Below, piece by piece: positions 1 through 11,138 of a stretch of DNA of 64,000 bases; position 1 is the stretch's first letter, and each line of letters begins with the position of its first letter. The stretch covers positions 248,001 to 312,000 of the forward strand of contig CAJQUW010006985.1 in assembly GCA_907163375.1 (NCBI GenBank), given 5' to 3'. The translations under genes were made by a program, and so were the position numbers. The notes under the pieces were generated by a model, which was not told where the DNA came from, did no database searches, and was given only the letters and a program-made list of their open reading frames with translations. The DNA comes from Prostheceraeus crozeri (Eukaryota; Platyhelminthes; Polycladida; Euryleptidae).

Positions 1-592
1 TAAATAAAGCTCTCATCAGAACATGCAATGGTGTGGACAATAGAAATGACGTCATAGTGTACAAATACCAGAAGGACAGTCCTAGAAGAAATAGCAAAAC
101 ATAGTCTTCACAGCAAGTAGTAAGACAGAAAGCAAATTATTTACCCGGAAAAAGTAATAAGGGAAAAATAATAAAGCGAGAAAAGTACAAATAAAATCAC
201 CAAGGTAGTCTCAAACAATACTTCAGTTCCTTCTGGACACACAGAGGAGGACGGAAATACGAAATGAACACAGACTCCAAAATAGGCAAAGTGACTGGAG
301 ACCTAGGGACACTCAAAATGGAAAAATAAGAGGAAAACACTCTGCCACTGAAACGATCGCAGTCCAACACATGACGGCAGATGGCGCTGGAAGGTTCTTC
401 TTTGGAACGTGGACCTCGACGATTGCCAAGCTCCAGCCATTTCGGGAAATGTTCTCTCATCCGGACCATGAAACACCTCTCAGTGCGCCCTACGTAACTG
501 TCTCCGCACTCACATGAAAACTTGTAGATAAGGCAGGCACGACTGTTTCTATTGTCCACACCATTGCATGTTCTGATGAGAGCTTTATTTAC
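1..592. repeat. Inverted repeat around a PLE nuclease relic
   Basis: About 49 bases at the left window edge recur in reverse complement at 543-592, sharing the words CTCTCATCAGAACATGCAA and GGTGTGGACAATAGAAA. The right arm is the start of the nuclease-coding segment on the minus strand; the left arm is the same coding segment on the plus strand, which soon diverges. The structure is therefore two pieces of one PLE family facing each other. The left arm may continue beyond the window. Confidence 0.7.
197..589 (-). pseudogene. PLE C-terminal GIY-YIG endonuclease relic
   Basis: The translation holds LIYKFSCECGDSYVGRTERC, which matches the GIY-YIG nuclease core of Penelope-like elements (xIYKFxCxCGxxYVGRT), followed by a REHFPKW segment, an ICRHVLDCD segment and the closing CVQKELKYCLRLPW typical of these proteins. 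In this family the nuclease is the last domain of a reverse transcriptase polyprotein and cuts target DNA for insertion. Here only the 3' end remains; no reverse transcriptase lies upstream in this orientation. Related relics of the same subfamily are at 17394-17955, 36885-37550 and 63233-63592, sharing the HIPKW/HLPAW and CVQK words. It is an old 5'-truncated copy. Confidence 0.82.
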
Positions 593-763
593 TGTCTGTT
601 GTATCGCTATGTTATCACTACGGCCCTTGAAAAGAGTCCGTGAAAGCGCTCGGGGATTTACAATAAATAGTCATAGATAATGACTTCGTCGATTTTTTGC
701 CTTCACGAAATGAAGTGAGATCGAATTTCCATGCATAAGAGGTAACCCTGTAAGAAGGTAAGA

Positions 764-838
764 AGGTAAGTAAGAGGTGAACCCACGACCATGTTGGTTA
801 TCTACCTGTTGCTCTAACCATCTGAGCTGCAGCTATTT
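764..838 (-). repeat. tRNA-derived SINE head
   Basis: The minus strand reads GCTCAGATGGTTAGAGC (box A and D arm of a tRNA, 811-827) and then GTGGGTTCACC (box B-like, 778-789) about 35 bases further on, the spacing of an internal RNA polymerase III promoter. The acceptor stem is not recognisable, so this is a SINE head or decayed tRNA copy rather than a working tRNA gene. A short GTAAGAAG-type repeat follows at 748-775. Confidence 0.55.
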
Positions 839-2025
839 GTACGCGACTGAAGTCAATCGGCACGATCATGTACTTGTATTTTTCATCACCAATCAGTATT
901 CAATTATAATCAATGATCAAATATTTTGTCTCAAAGTGGCTGCCTGTAGAGCGACAATTAGAGCTAGAAATTTCACTGTGTTAGGAGGGCACTATTCTTT
1001 TTCTCATTTTGGAGAGTTTTCAACCTGTTTAGTCGACCTTTCTGTTATATGAATGACTGTTGTAAAGTCTCTTTATATCACAAAATGGATCTTGAAGTCT
1101 TCACTGATATCACTGTATAGCCCCGATTATCACTCTTTTTATGTATGAAAAGTTCTTTCTATTTAGATGCATTCCCTATGTCTTTACATTTTGCTTTCAA
1201 AAAGGATCATCATTTGCTAATAATTGTAGACAACATGTCGGTAGTGTGTATGAAGTAGTATGCATTGAATACCAGCCGAAATTTCAGTAAAATGCTAATT
1301 ACTGTTCGCATTTCAATTTCACTCCGGGTATAGCTGCAAGTTAAAATAAGCAGCTATGTCGATGTTGAGAGATATGAACTATTAGGTCAGCTGATGATTC
1401 CTGATATTGGATGAAATAACATCTTTTCAAGTCATCCCATTCACCTGAGGATACAGCTCAATATTTAATTGTTCTATTTGGAATATTGCATCCATGGAAA
1501 TCGGACATTGATGATTTTTACACTACCGAACACATGTTCGAATGATAATAATCCACACGTCATCGAAAATCATGACGTTATTAATAGAAGTGATTGTCTG
1601 GAGGTTAAAATTTTCTATCTCAAGCTGGCGTCGAATCTGAAAGTGTAATTGAGCTGGTTGATCAACTTGTCAGCATAGTTCAACGTAAATGGTTGACGAT
1701 GAAGTTCGTTCGCCTCAACCGCACGGATATTGATGCGCAGTTGATGAACCGATGAGAGGTAAACATCAAGGGAGTCTTCACTCTGTTCCCATTGATTACT
1801 GAAAAGAAAAAATAATACGAAATTGTCTGATGTGATTCATGAAAATATCAGACATACTTCTCATGCTAATTCACATTGAATTACAATGTTAGCGAGACTC
1901 TACGAAGGGCAGTAATTAATTAGAAGAACGCTGACATTTGAGAAGGAAATTTTGTAGATGATTTTCTAAATTTTAAGTTTACGTCTGTTTTGTGATTAGT
2001 GCTTACATTACTTTAAGAGGCGTGT
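839..2025. other. No recognisable feature
   Basis: AT-rich sequence with only short chance reading frames. I see no conserved motif, terminal repeats or splice-flanked exon here. Confidence 0.5.
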
Positions 2026-2215
2026 TCATTGCTGAACTTTGGAGATTTCACGCCACAACTTGCGATCACACTTCGTCTTATTCAGATGTTGAACGCTGAG
2101 TCCTGACTACTTCGTGATGTTATTGATGTATTGGGTTCTTGGTCTCCCCCTGCGACGGCTGCCTGCCATGAGAAGTTGCAAAACCACTCTCGTCAGTTAG
2201 CATCTCTGCACTCAT
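2026..2215 (-). pseudogene. LINE reverse transcriptase C-terminal tail
   Basis: The minus strand translates to LLMAGSRRRGRPRTQYINNI, then TK, a TAG stop, SGLSVQHLNKTKCDRKLW and REISKVQQ, ending in TGA. The basic GSRRRGRPRTxxxxNI block followed by a xDRxxWR motif is the typical end of a non-LTR (LINE) reverse transcriptase. One in-frame stop lies after NNITK. Sequence further upstream to about 2340 may be more of the same but I cannot read it as protein. Clade is not determined. Confidence 0.65.
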
Positions 2216-2352
2216 GTCCGTAGAAGGATAGCGTCCTCATCCGAAAATGTTTGAGCCTCAAGGGAGGTGTGGCGAGTTGTTCAAAGATGCCTGTTAGTCC
2301 GGTGTTCTCTATAGCTGATACTTCCGAACAGAGACTGAGTCATATGTTTTAG

Positions 2353-3429
2353 GTTTGAATAGCGGAAGGACCCAGATTCAGTCAACTTTCATTTATTCAT
2401 ATACTTTTTTTTCAAATTGATACTGACGAACGCACAGAATTAGACAGGTCGTCTCTTCTTTCGTCTGACTAGAAGGGAAATATTGGAACATGTAACGTAA
2501 ATGAAATGGCACAATCTGCTGACTAAATGCCATCGCAATCGAACAATAAGCAGCCAGTTCAACATTAAACAAGCCAAATTGTGCAAAGTTTCAGTGACTG
2601 TTATCAACCGGATCACACAGCAAAGAGACACACGATGTCAATCAAGTTCTACAGAGAAGTTTGTGAACTTTTTTTCATGCGCCTGATAACTTTTTTAATA
2701 ATAATCGGAGGAACCAACATTATCGAGAAAACTTTTGCGCAATGATCTGAATTCTTCGAATCTGAAGGAATCGTGGAGATCGGAGGATTTTGAAGGAATT
2801 CAGAGCAATCCGCAAGCGACGCACGACTATTTTTCCTATCTCTGTAAGGTATTAAAAATTTCTTTTTGCCCACTTATTAAGTTCCTGCAAGTGCCATCTG
2901 TTTGAATCATTTTGCACTTCTAGCAGAGTGATACGATTAAACAATCTAATTCTGTAGTCGAACGTTTTCGGCTAGTGTCCACTAGCCATGTTCACTACAA
3001 ATTGACAAAGACGGTTTGTAAAGACACTTGGAATCAGATATAGCACAGCAATCAACGCAGGCGACCAATCAGACACTATATGAATGCTTGCACACAACGA
3101 TCTCGACAGGCATGAAGGCTGATCAATAGACAACGTGACAAAGGCAACCAACAACAGACAACAAGATGACTGACATCGCTCCACAGTGAAGTACGTGGCC
3201 GGAACAAGATATAAAACGTATAGAAAAGGGGCTATATACAAAGTACCTAAGATATGTGTGTGAAACAAAGTGAAAAAAAATCAAACAAAATAAATGAATA
3301 AATAAAAGCTGAAAAACATACAGAAAATGAATTAAATTGAAAAATGTCGAAAACGTTCGACAATATCATTTTGAAAAAATATAAATAAATGAAAGATCAC
3401 TTGAATCTGGGTCCTTCCGCTATTCAAAC
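2353..3429. mobile_element. Inverted-repeat unit of PLE-like terminal sequence
   Basis: Arms of about 80 bases at 2353-2432 and 3354-3429 are inverted copies (both begin GTTTGAATAGCGGAAGGACC when read inward). A third related stretch lies at 2940-2985: TCTAATTCTGT next to CGAACG occurs there and at the inner end of the left arm. Read on the minus strand, 2950-2985 gives GGCTAGTGGACACTAGCCG then AAAACGTTCG, a hairpin plus GAAA-type word resembling the hammerhead-like pLTR motif of PLEs. No coding domain can be recognised between the arms. Element class is an inference from these words. Confidence 0.45.
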
Positions 3430-3527
3430 ATATAGCTGATACGTAGCATTTTTCGCCAGAACCAAATTTCTGCTGCCACGGTGTGCTTTTCAGCTGTTGT
3501 GATTAGTGAGACATGTTAAATATAATA

Positions 3528-5183
3528 CAGATTGTTTCATAAAAAATGGATCACCCTTAAACATCGCCTTAACTTCAACTTTTTCTAACTCCGCTAAACT
3601 TGAACGAATTTTTCTGAAATTTGGAAGATACGTCAGTTGTGCTTACTAATATCATTGTTGGAAATTTCAAGCATGAATATTGAGTTGTTTTCCTGTTATA
3701 GATAAAAAAGTAGTAGATAATTTGATCTTCATTTAGCAATGTTACACAAAATCATACCTCACTCTTATAAAATTACATTTGTTTCCTTTGTTATGTAATA
3801 TGTTGTTCTACAAGCCAAAAGCTGTCAAGCAAAACAAAAATAAAGAAAATCGGTCAATCAGAGCCAGTATAGCACCATTATTCATCAACAATAATGTAAC
3901 TGCTACATGTGATTAACTGGACTTCATGTTCCAAAGCTTCCTGACTTCGTTGCGGTGGTGTTGGCAGCACTCCTGATTTCTTTCAGCTAGAAATCTATCT
4001 CTTACCGGTTGAAAACAATACAAAGCACAAATGAACAATAACGAGATCGCATTCACAAAAGGCAAATTGTCAGCCTTGCTAGAACTAGGGTTTTCTTTGC
4101 GAGCTACAAGCAAGCGACTAAATGTCCCTTACACAAATGTGCATCGATGGCATAATGATGATTTTCGACTCTGTCGTAAAGAGGGCTCTGGCCGTCCACG
4201 CAAAACATCCAAACGTAGAGACCTCCTAATTTTGAGATTTGTTAAAGTTGATCCAAGTCTCTCTTTAACTGAGATGGCTGCACTAGACTCGTCTATTTCT
4301 AAGTCCACTATTCGTAGAAGACTTATTGAGTCGAATTTCAAGAGCTGTAAGAGGCCCTCTCAGATCGAATTATCAGATCAGCATACAAAAAGACGTCTCA
4401 GATGGGCAATGAGTCATTGTCACTGGCGAAGTCAATGGGATCGGGTTGTCTGGTCTGATGAGACATCAGTCCGTCTGAAGGATAGTGATGGTCGATTGAG
4501 ATTATGGATAAAATCTGATCAGGAAATTCCGAGACATTTACATCGTCTCCGGGTACAAGGTGGTGCGACTCTACTGATTTGGGCTGGCATTTGGACCAAT
4601 GACCGCTCTGAACTTCACATACAGCAAGGAACCATGAATTCTGAACGCTATGTGAATGTTTTACGAATGAACATTGGCCAAATGACAGATCAACTTGGTG
4701 ATCCATCGACTTGGTTATTTATGGATGATAATGCTACGTGTCACAGGAGTAGTAGAGTCAACTTATGCAAGTCTCAATTAGGGCTTAGGACATTATCTTG
4801 GCCAGCTCGTTCTCCTGATCTGAATCCCATAGAAAATGTATGGAGTATTCTAAAACGTAACGTTCGTCGTTCACTGTTACCTACAGATGGCGTATCACAA
4901 CTTACGTCACTGTTAAAAAGAGAGTGGAGAAAGTTAGATCAGTCAAAAATCAACGATATCATCGAATCAATGCCTAGACGAATTGGTAATGTCATTGACA
5001 ATAAGGGTAGGGCCACAAAATATTAGCTTCTTAAGAACCGTTGCTGTATCATAGCTTATCAGATTATATAAGGACATTTAAATATATTAGGGACATGAAA
5101 TAACATGAAAAATGCTTTCTGTATCATACTTATGTTTTATTTAGTCAAATTTTAGGATGATCCACTTTTTATGAAACGGACTG
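3528..5183 (+). mobile_element. Complete Tc1-like transposon
   Basis: Imperfect terminal inverted repeats of about 34 bases share GTTTCATAAAAA, TGGATCA and CCT; both ends start CAG. A TA dinucleotide flanks each end (3526-3527 and 5184-5185), the target duplication of the Tc1/mariner superfamily. The 1656-bp element holds one uninterrupted transposase frame. Length, ends and coding capacity all look complete, so this may be a recent insertion. Confidence 0.93.
4031..5026 (+). CDS. Tc1 family transposase, DD34E, intact
   Basis: A 331-residue open frame from a true ATG. Residues 8-43 and 78-105 look like the paired helix-turn-helix DNA-binding regions that recognise the terminal repeats, joined by a GSGRPRK AT-hook-like motif at 52-58. 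The catalytic triad reads WSDE (D143), MDDNA (D233) and SPDLNPIENVW (E268); 34 residues separate the second D from E, the Tc1 signature. The protein would cut and paste the element as a nuclear DDE transposase. No stop or frameshift is visible and the length is normal for the family (about 340). It sits centrally with about 500 bp of 5' and 157 bp of 3' flank inside the element. Whether it is active cannot be judged from sequence alone. Confidence 0.95.
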   Translation: MNNNEIAFTKGKLSALLELGFSLRATSKRLNVPYTNVHRWHNDDFRLCRKEGSGRPRKTSKRRDLLILRFVKVDPSLSLTEMAALDSSISKSTIRRRLIESNFKSCKRPSQIELSDQHTKRRLRWAMSHCHWRSQWDRVVWSDETSVRLKDSDGRLRLWIKSDQEIPRHLHRLRVQGGATLLIWAGIWTNDRSELHIQQGTMNSERYVNVLRMNIGQMTDQLGDPSTWLFMDDNATCHRSSRVNLCKSQLGLRTLSWPARSPDLNPIENVWSILKRNVRRSLLPTDGVSQLTSLLKREWRKLDQSKINDIIESMPRRIGNVIDNKGRATKY

Positions 5184-5396
5184 TAGGATCAGCTGACATT
5201 GCTCTAACTGACTTGAAGTGTCCTGTGGTTTCGAAGCATACGTAGGCCCACTTTTCAGCAGAGTTTTTGCTATCGAGATCGTGGACTGGAATTTCATCAT
5301 TTAATATGATAAACGCATCGCAATTGAGCTTTATTCATGAAGCACGCCCAAAAGTCTGAAATATTTTACGTATGCAGAAAATATCAACATGCATAC

Positions 5397-6253
5397 TAGG
5401 GGTCGCATTATCGGGGTATTTCGGTAATTCGGTAATCCAGTTGCGACAAAACCGGTAATACCGGTAATTACCGGTTTTCTGATAATTAATATTGTATCTA
5501 ACAAGGCAGAGAATATACTAATTACATGTACATGTAAGTTAGAAGCCGATGAAACCGACACACTTCATTACTTTCTTGCATTCTTTGCACTGTGCATGTT
5601 GACCCGGTTTGCCCCCAGAATCTTCCCGATCATATAGGCCTAATCGCCAAATGCCGTCGGTTTTGAAGCTCGTAAACTTCATGACGTTCGATAAACACAA
5701 AAAGGCAGTGCTCAGTAATACTGTCCTTTAGGCGAACTGCCGTAAGCATTGAAATCGTCATCCGTTTGACCTCGACTATTCGCTCTACAGAAGTCACGTG
5801 AACTGAATCAATACTCCCAAAGGCTTGCGTTTCGGACTGTCATTGGTAATTCTCCTTTCTCCTGCATGCGCTAGCTGCAATCAGGTTGAAAATTGTCAGA
5901 CGCCGCATTGTATGAAGCGTATGCCAACCGCTTTCCATTGTATGAGATCATAAGACCACAGAAATCCGACCTGATGTGACTGCCTCCCACCATAGTCTAT
6001 GTAGAGGTTGTGTGTAGCGCGCAGTGGTGTGTGAGTGTGTCTCCTCCAATCGAACAACTCAGATGATCTGTATTATTGTACTTTAATCGCCTTCCATGTC
6101 ACCTTTGGCTGCAATGAATAAGTAGGATGAATGGTTTGAATTACACCTTCGAAAACCGGTAATTTCATTTGAAAAAAAACCGGTAATTTGGTAATGAAAA
6201 AATCACAATTACCGGTATTACCGGTTTCGGTAATACCGGTAATGTGACCCCTA
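5397..6253. mobile_element. Non-autonomous hAT element (ACCGGTAAT type)
   Basis: The ends read TAGGGGTCGCATTA and, in reverse complement, TAGGGGTCACATTA. A perfect 8-bp target duplication ATGCATAC flanks the element at 5389-5396 and 6254-6261, the hAT hallmark. Subterminal regions at both ends are packed with variants of ACCGGTAATACCGGTAATT, probably transposase binding sites. The 857-bp body contains no transposase motif, so mobility would need a transposase supplied elsewhere. Confidence 0.92.
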
Positions 6254-6261
6254 ATGCATAC

Positions 6262-7432
6262 CCATTATAAAATTGAATCCTTTCGTGTATTATATATAGG
6301 TAGAACATTTTTTGAATATTTTTGATACTTTTTGATTTTGAATATTTTGATCCCTTGAGGAAGAGTCACAGAAGTGCTTGCCACACGATAGCTTTTGTTT
6401 TTATGCCATTTGTATTGTATGGTCTTGCACGAAAGTAGCATTATGTTTTTCAATGAAATCTCCAGACAATATTGAAATGCTATTTCAAAATTAATTCCTT
6501 TTAATGAAAGCAAATTTGAAGGTAATGAAGGAAATAGACAGAAAGGATAGACAACCTATTTCATGAAATTTTAATGCATTCACATTGTGATAAACTGTCA
6601 AGTTTCAGATATGAGAACATTCATATTCATCACTGGGATTCAAATCATAGATACATACGATTAAGTTTTTAGGCAGCAATTTATAATTTAACGCGTGCTT
6701 GGTGTGGTGTGAATGCATGTACCAGAGACTATAGGCTATATACATTCTTTCATCAACGTTTATGACCCTTTGACGAAAGACAATTATCGCAAGTTGTATT
6801 TTTACCTAAGAGCGTGAAAGTTACTAATCAATTGAACAGATGCAGTCACAAGAATATGTTTTACTTTATTGTCTATTCCCGGACTACCACAAGATGTATA
6901 GAAATACTCAGAGTAATAAGAAATTGAATTGAGTCAGAAAAATTTAAGCAGTATAATAAAGACATTGTTTCTGAGTAAATAGGGTTGTCAACCGATATTT
7001 CATCTGTCATTTTTCTATGAAAGTTGTTTATATATCTCCAATTCTAAATAAGACGCCTTAATTGCATGATTATATTGGTATGTAATACCGTTGAGGTAAG
7101 AGCATTTCACCGTCCATCTCCGCATTCCCAGTGAAAATGCTATTGAGGTGATTCCTATGACTTGTAGTTTAGACTCGTAGATATCTCAAGCTCGACATAC
7201 TTTAGTGTTCTGAACTGCATGGGATATGTAGAAAATTATCATAGATTTGAGTTTTATACAGATCAAAATCTTGGATTTTTGATGTCATAGATTTTAGGTT
7301 CAGTAACAATGTACATACCAGTCGTGCATGCCGTACATGCAGCTAGATGGCGTGTCATCTATATCACACCATCCACATGAGTTGTATTTCACTCTACATG
7401 CACTGAATGTGACAATTTCTTTTATGTTGATT
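6262..7432. other. No recognisable feature
   Basis: AT-rich sequence. I found no coding similarity, terminal repeats or tRNA-like boxes. Confidence 0.5.
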
Positions 7433-7464
7433 CCTGTGAACAAGCCAGACGGCGAAACGTCAGG
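7433..7464 (+). other. Hammerhead-like motif of PLE terminal repeat
   Basis: The stretch reads CCTGTGAACAAGCC, AGAC, GGCGAAACGTCAGG. Outer CCTG/CAGG and inner GCC/GGC pair, and the conserved GAAAC GTC of minimal PLE hammerheads is present; the CUGAUGA box is degenerate (CUGUGAA). It probably marks an old PLE terminal repeat. A long T/A-rich tail follows. Catalytic activity is unlikely. Confidence 0.4.
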
Positions 7465-8172
7465 AAATTTATTTTATTTATTTTAGATATACAACACCCG
7501 AAGAAGAATTTTGCTTTCACCTTTCCATATCAGCAACCGGGTGTGTGGAACCATATCAACTCGCATATATTACCTTTCAAATTATCAGCGTAAATCGTCT
7601 GGCGCGACACAGAATGTAACTTGCAGACCGCCACTCTGACAAATCTATTATTTTGGTAGTGGTCGGTAGCCTACCAAGAATCTTTTATTGTGTATAGGGC
7701 TCACTTGACTGCATTTACTGAGGTACAAAAATGTTGCCATGGTACATCGACCGATAGAAGGTGCTGGACGCCGAAGACCCTGTCAGATTATAACTTAACT
7801 ACTGTTTCTTTGGCCAATGAATCTTAATCGAATGTTCTGCTTTGGGACAAATTTGAAACAAAAATGGTCTTTCTTTAAAACCTATTTTTGCTTTCTTAGC
7901 TTCATTAAGTGCACTCCTAGACATTATATTCATCATCAAATAAGCTAATTTCGTTCTGTTGACGTCAATTACTAGACGAAATAAATTGAATCAGTTATAC
8001 TACACTGTAAACCTTGTCATGAATGTAGAAATAAATTTGATATCATGTCTTACAACAGAATGTCAATCATACAAGACGATATACGTTGTTAGGAACGATT
8101 TCTGTTCATCATTTAAATTGAGATATGTCATGTACAATCTTCAAAATGTGGCAGTTCAATATTCATCATAAT
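7465..8172. other. Spacer between PLE motif and reverse transcriptase
   Basis: No gene recognised. A roughly 50-base stretch at 7745-7795 (GCTGGACGCCGAAG region) resembles one at 24845-24890, suggesting a minor dispersed repeat. Confidence 0.35.
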
Positions 8173-10239
8173 TTACACCGAGAAATTGATTACATCAATG
8201 TAGAATTTCAAAGTCAGAATTAACAGAAATATCAGAAATTTTTCAGAAATTACATGTATACCGGCACCAAATAAATACTTGTACATATATCTGCGTTGAG
8301 TTGACAAGTTGAAATGAAGTTTGCCAGTATCGCAATATGTATTACTTTTAAAAATGTGTAGTATTTTTTGAATCTCATCATGGAAAATGTTCCAAGTACT
8401 CGATATAATATACGCACGATTAATCATACTTAATACTAGGCCAGACTGCCATTGTTTAGGGCAATTCGCTTCAAAATTTAATAAAAGGCCAGTATACGTA
8501 TCTTTACGAAAAAAACTAGTTTCTACAGTATTGGTCATATTTATGTTTACGTCCAAAAATGAAATATTTTTACCTCTAACTTCAGAGGTAAATTCTAAAT
8601 TCGGGTGCTGTTGATTCAGAAATTGTTTAAAGCACTCAACTTTACTAATGTCATCAAAAATACATATGCAGTCATCAACATATCTATAGTAATATATGGG
8701 ACTACATTCCTCATTATGCCAATTTCGTTCCATTTCAGAGAGGAAAAGATTAGCTAAAGTGGGTGCAAGGGGTGAACCCATGCTAACACCATCAACCTGT
8801 TTGAATATTTTATTATCAAAAAGGAAATGTCCTTGAGTATCAAATATATATTTACATAGTTTTATAAAGACATCTTTACCGTATTTAGGTTTATTGGAAG
8901 AGTTTTCTATATAAACTAAATCCGCTGCCATCTGAATAGTTTCATCGACTGGAATATTTGTGAATAGAGAAACTACATCAAAGCTCACTAAAATATTTTT
9001 ATCATTAAACAGATTCCTATGTTCATTAATATTTTTAATTAAGTGCTGTGTCGACTTCAGCATATATGTATCGTCAATTTGTTTTTTTATAATGCTATCT
9101 AGATACTTTGCTAAATTATAACTAACAGAGCCAATCGTACTTATAATCGGTCGCATCGGCTTATTAACTTTGTGAACTTTAACAGTACCATATATCCTTC
9201 CGGGCTCGCTACCCGACGGCATAATGTACTTATATGTATTATCACTCACATATCGCTTCACATATTTACATAAATATCTGTAAACTCGGCTTTCTTCGGT
9301 AACGGTTGGATGTTTGGTTATATCATCCTCAGTTGGTACCATCACAAATTTACTATTATCATTCAAGATATCATACATCTTTGAGTTATAATCTTCAGTG
9401 TTAACAATGGCCAGACCAATACCTTTGTCATATGAGCATATACGTATGTCTTTACGCTTAACCAGTTTACTTAGAATTTCGTGTATTCTTTTATTTTTCT
9501 GTTCATTACAAACTTTTTTACCATCTTTAATAAAATTAGTGACTAAGTTCTGTATTTCTTGTTTAATAGTTGGGGTCAAATCAAATTGATCATTATTTTT
9601 CATGTTTACAGCTATTGATTTTTCCTCTTCGTATTTTAGTTTATCACTATCTAGATTCTTAGGGATAATGATATGTTTCAAACCATACCTTAAGAGCTCA
9701 TTCTCCTCTAAGGTTAGTTGATAATTACTAAGGTTGACTATGGCGTCCGGTGCACTCGTTCGATTCGAGAACCAAAGTCTTTTAAGTTTATCATTCTGCC
9801 TAACTTCAAAAGTTTTGATTTTATTTTTTACAGATTTTACTACAAGTAGTTTCAGCAGAACAAAACGAAACCAAGGAAGAAAACTATCTATCCTCTGCGT
9901 CAAAGACATCAAACTTTTATCATTATTTTTGATCTGCTTCTCAACGTACTTCAAATGTGTAGTTAACACTATCTTATTACAATCATCCCCAATCTCCCTC
10001 AAAGCTTTAACTTTAGGAACTTTTATAGTAAAAAATTTCGGGACTACATTCAGCAATAGACATTTCTCAAAGAAGATTTTATCTAATTTTAGTTTGCTAT
10101 GTTTCTCCACTGCCTTCTCATACTTTCGCAACATACGAATGGGAACTTTATATAAGCGGTTCACAGTGTAAAAATATGTTGCCACCTTTACACTTTTGTA
10201 CATCCATAAGGTGATACAAAGCATAACATTGAAAACCAT
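8173..10239 (-). CDS. Penelope-like element reverse transcriptase
   Basis: A 688-codon open frame with a true ATG. Residues about 155-195 hold the PLE N-terminal block (NLSNYQLTLEENELLRYGL). The reverse transcriptase domain follows: DKGIGLAI near 271, a GRIYGTVKVHK block near 347, RPIISTIGS near 363, SFDVVSLFTNIP with catalytic D421, DGVSMGSPLAPTLANLF near 483, and YRYVDD with D522-D523. These match Penelope/Poseidon-type RT, related to telomerase, which copies element RNA at nicked DNA. Similarity stops at about residue 633 (KILHIFKSN, base 8341); the last 55 residues do not resemble the family, and the linker and GIY-YIG nuclease expected after it are absent. The missing continuation (SNGYPENF...) is present on the opposite strand at 11151. 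The frame is long and open, so this copy is fairly young, though incomplete at its 3' end. Confidence 0.92.
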   Translation of the reverse strand: MVFNVMLCITLWMYKSVKVATYFYTVNRLYKVPIRMLRKYEKAVEKHSKLKLDKIFFEKCLLLNVVPKFFTIKVPKVKALREIGDDCNKIVLTTHLKYVEKQIKNNDKSLMSLTQRIDSFLPWFRFVLLKLLVVKSVKNKIKTFEVRQNDKLKRLWFSNRTSAPDAIVNLSNYQLTLEENELLRYGLKHIIIPKNLDSDKLKYEEEKSIAVNMKNNDQFDLTPTIKQEIQNLVTNFIKDGKKVCNEQKNKRIHEILSKLVKRKDIRICSYDKGIGLAIVNTEDYNSKMYDILNDNSKFVMVPTEDDITKHPTVTEESRVYRYLCKYVKRYVSDNTYKYIMPSGSEPGRIYGTVKVHKVNKPMRPIISTIGSVSYNLAKYLDSIIKKQIDDTYMLKSTQHLIKNINEHRNLFNDKNILVSFDVVSLFTNIPVDETIQMAADLVYIENSSNKPKYGKDVFIKLCKYIFDTQGHFLFDNKIFKQVDGVSMGSPLAPTLANLFLSEMERNWHNEECSPIYYYRYVDDCICIFDDISKVECFKQFLNQQHPNLEFTSEVRGKNISFLDVNINMTNTVETSFFRKDTYTGLLLNFEANCPKQWQSGLVLSMINRAYIISSTWNIFHDEIQKILHIFKSNTYCDTGKLHFNLSTQRRYMYKYLFGAGIHVISEKFLIFLLILTLKFYIDVINFSV

Positions 10240-10270
10240 TTCGACAATTCCTCAAATATACGAGTGTAAT

Positions 10271-10300
10271 TCAGGACGCGTTTCGACAGCTATCTCAGTG
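10271..10300 (-). other. Hammerhead-like pLTR motif
   Basis: On the minus strand the words CACTGAGATAGCTG, TCGAAACGCGTCCTGA occur just upstream of the reverse transcriptase start. CTGAGA stands where CUGAUGA is expected and GAAAC is intact. PLE terminal repeats are known to carry hammerhead ribozymes in this position. Degenerate, so function is doubtful. Confidence 0.42.
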
Positions 10301-10439
10301 TCTTTCTCAACAATGTTAAAATCACAGTTACTAAAATCAAAGTTACATTCCTTATGAAACACTTGCATCACAAATACAGAGGCTTCACCTTCCGCGGGAT
10401 GGTCACAGTAAACACTGACCGACTGAAGTCGTGAAGTAA

Positions 10440-10695
10440 CATAGAAATAAACTGTTTATCTGAAGTTCGCTAGAATGGAAATTGACTCAAGGTCGCGGCA
10501 CATCCGAGGGAACTAAGTTGGGGCATGCAGAACCAATTAATAGCTTCGATTTACTCATGTGACTGATTTTAACCCAATGATACAGACGTTGGCAGGTGCA
10601 TCTAAGTGAAAATGCGTGCGATTTATGTGCCGTTGTTGTGCATTGCATGAAGCGCAATTTCCATTCTAGAGGTTTTATTGTTGTCAATTTCTATG
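10440..10695. mobile_element. hAT MITE, copy 1
   Basis: A 256-bp unit with ends CATAGAAAT...ATTTCTATG and a perfect 8-bp target duplication TGAAGTAA at 10432-10439 and 10696-10703. It is nearly identical to the unit at 17508-17763, which has its own 8-bp duplication. Size, ends and duplication length identify a short non-autonomous hAT. A 66-codon minus-strand frame inside recurs in the other copy but only because the DNA is the same. Confidence 0.95.
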
Positions 10696-10839
10696 TGAAG
10701 TAATGACAATTTGCGAAATGGTACACGACGTGACAACTGATCTATGCAATACACAACAGGCTGCAAGACAAAGGGCAAATTGAATTCACCGAACTACAGC
10801 ACAAGTTTATGCACAGCAATCTGCCATCAGATCTGCCAC

Positions 10840-11135
10840 TCAACCACTATCAAAAATACGGAGAAGAAAAGAAAAACTACTACGCTTATCATTCTTATTT
10901 AATTTAGGCTGACTTTGTTTAATTTTCAAGCTTTCAACAACCGACAACTCAAAATCAGTTCTAGCATTATAGATTATTTTAAATCTTTCACCATGCTGAT
11001 CTCTACAACTTTGACAAATACGACTATGCTCATTAACTGCAGTATCAGAATTATAATGTTCAGCAATCCTCTGATGAAATCGTCGTTTGGTTTTCCCAAT
11101 GTATTGGGTACTCGGATCCACCAAGCATGTATATT
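10840..11135 (-). pseudogene. PLE GIY-YIG nuclease tail (second subfamily)
   Basis: The frame reads YTCLVDPSTQYIGKTKRRF, then RIAEHYNSDTAVNEHSRICQ, and near its end ESLKIKQSQPKLN. This is the GIY-YIG core (YTC...QYIGKT), the conserved R of the helix, and the E...LK...PxLN catalytic end. It differs from the YVGRT subfamily elsewhere in the window and probably belongs with the neighbouring reverse transcriptase. It lies upstream of that reverse transcriptase on the same strand, so it comes from a preceding copy or a permuted repeat. Its own upstream part is missing: the joined sequence is a plus-strand PLE piece. Confidence 0.82.
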
Positions 11136-11138
11136 GAT

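Noticed and set aside
764-838. Functional tRNA gene
   Set aside because: Box A and B are present but no acceptor stem or standard anticodon arm can be built.
10487-10687. Recurring 66-codon minus-strand frame, also at 17555-17755
   Set aside because: It lies wholly inside the 256-bp hAT MITE; the shared peptide only reflects two copies of the same DNA.
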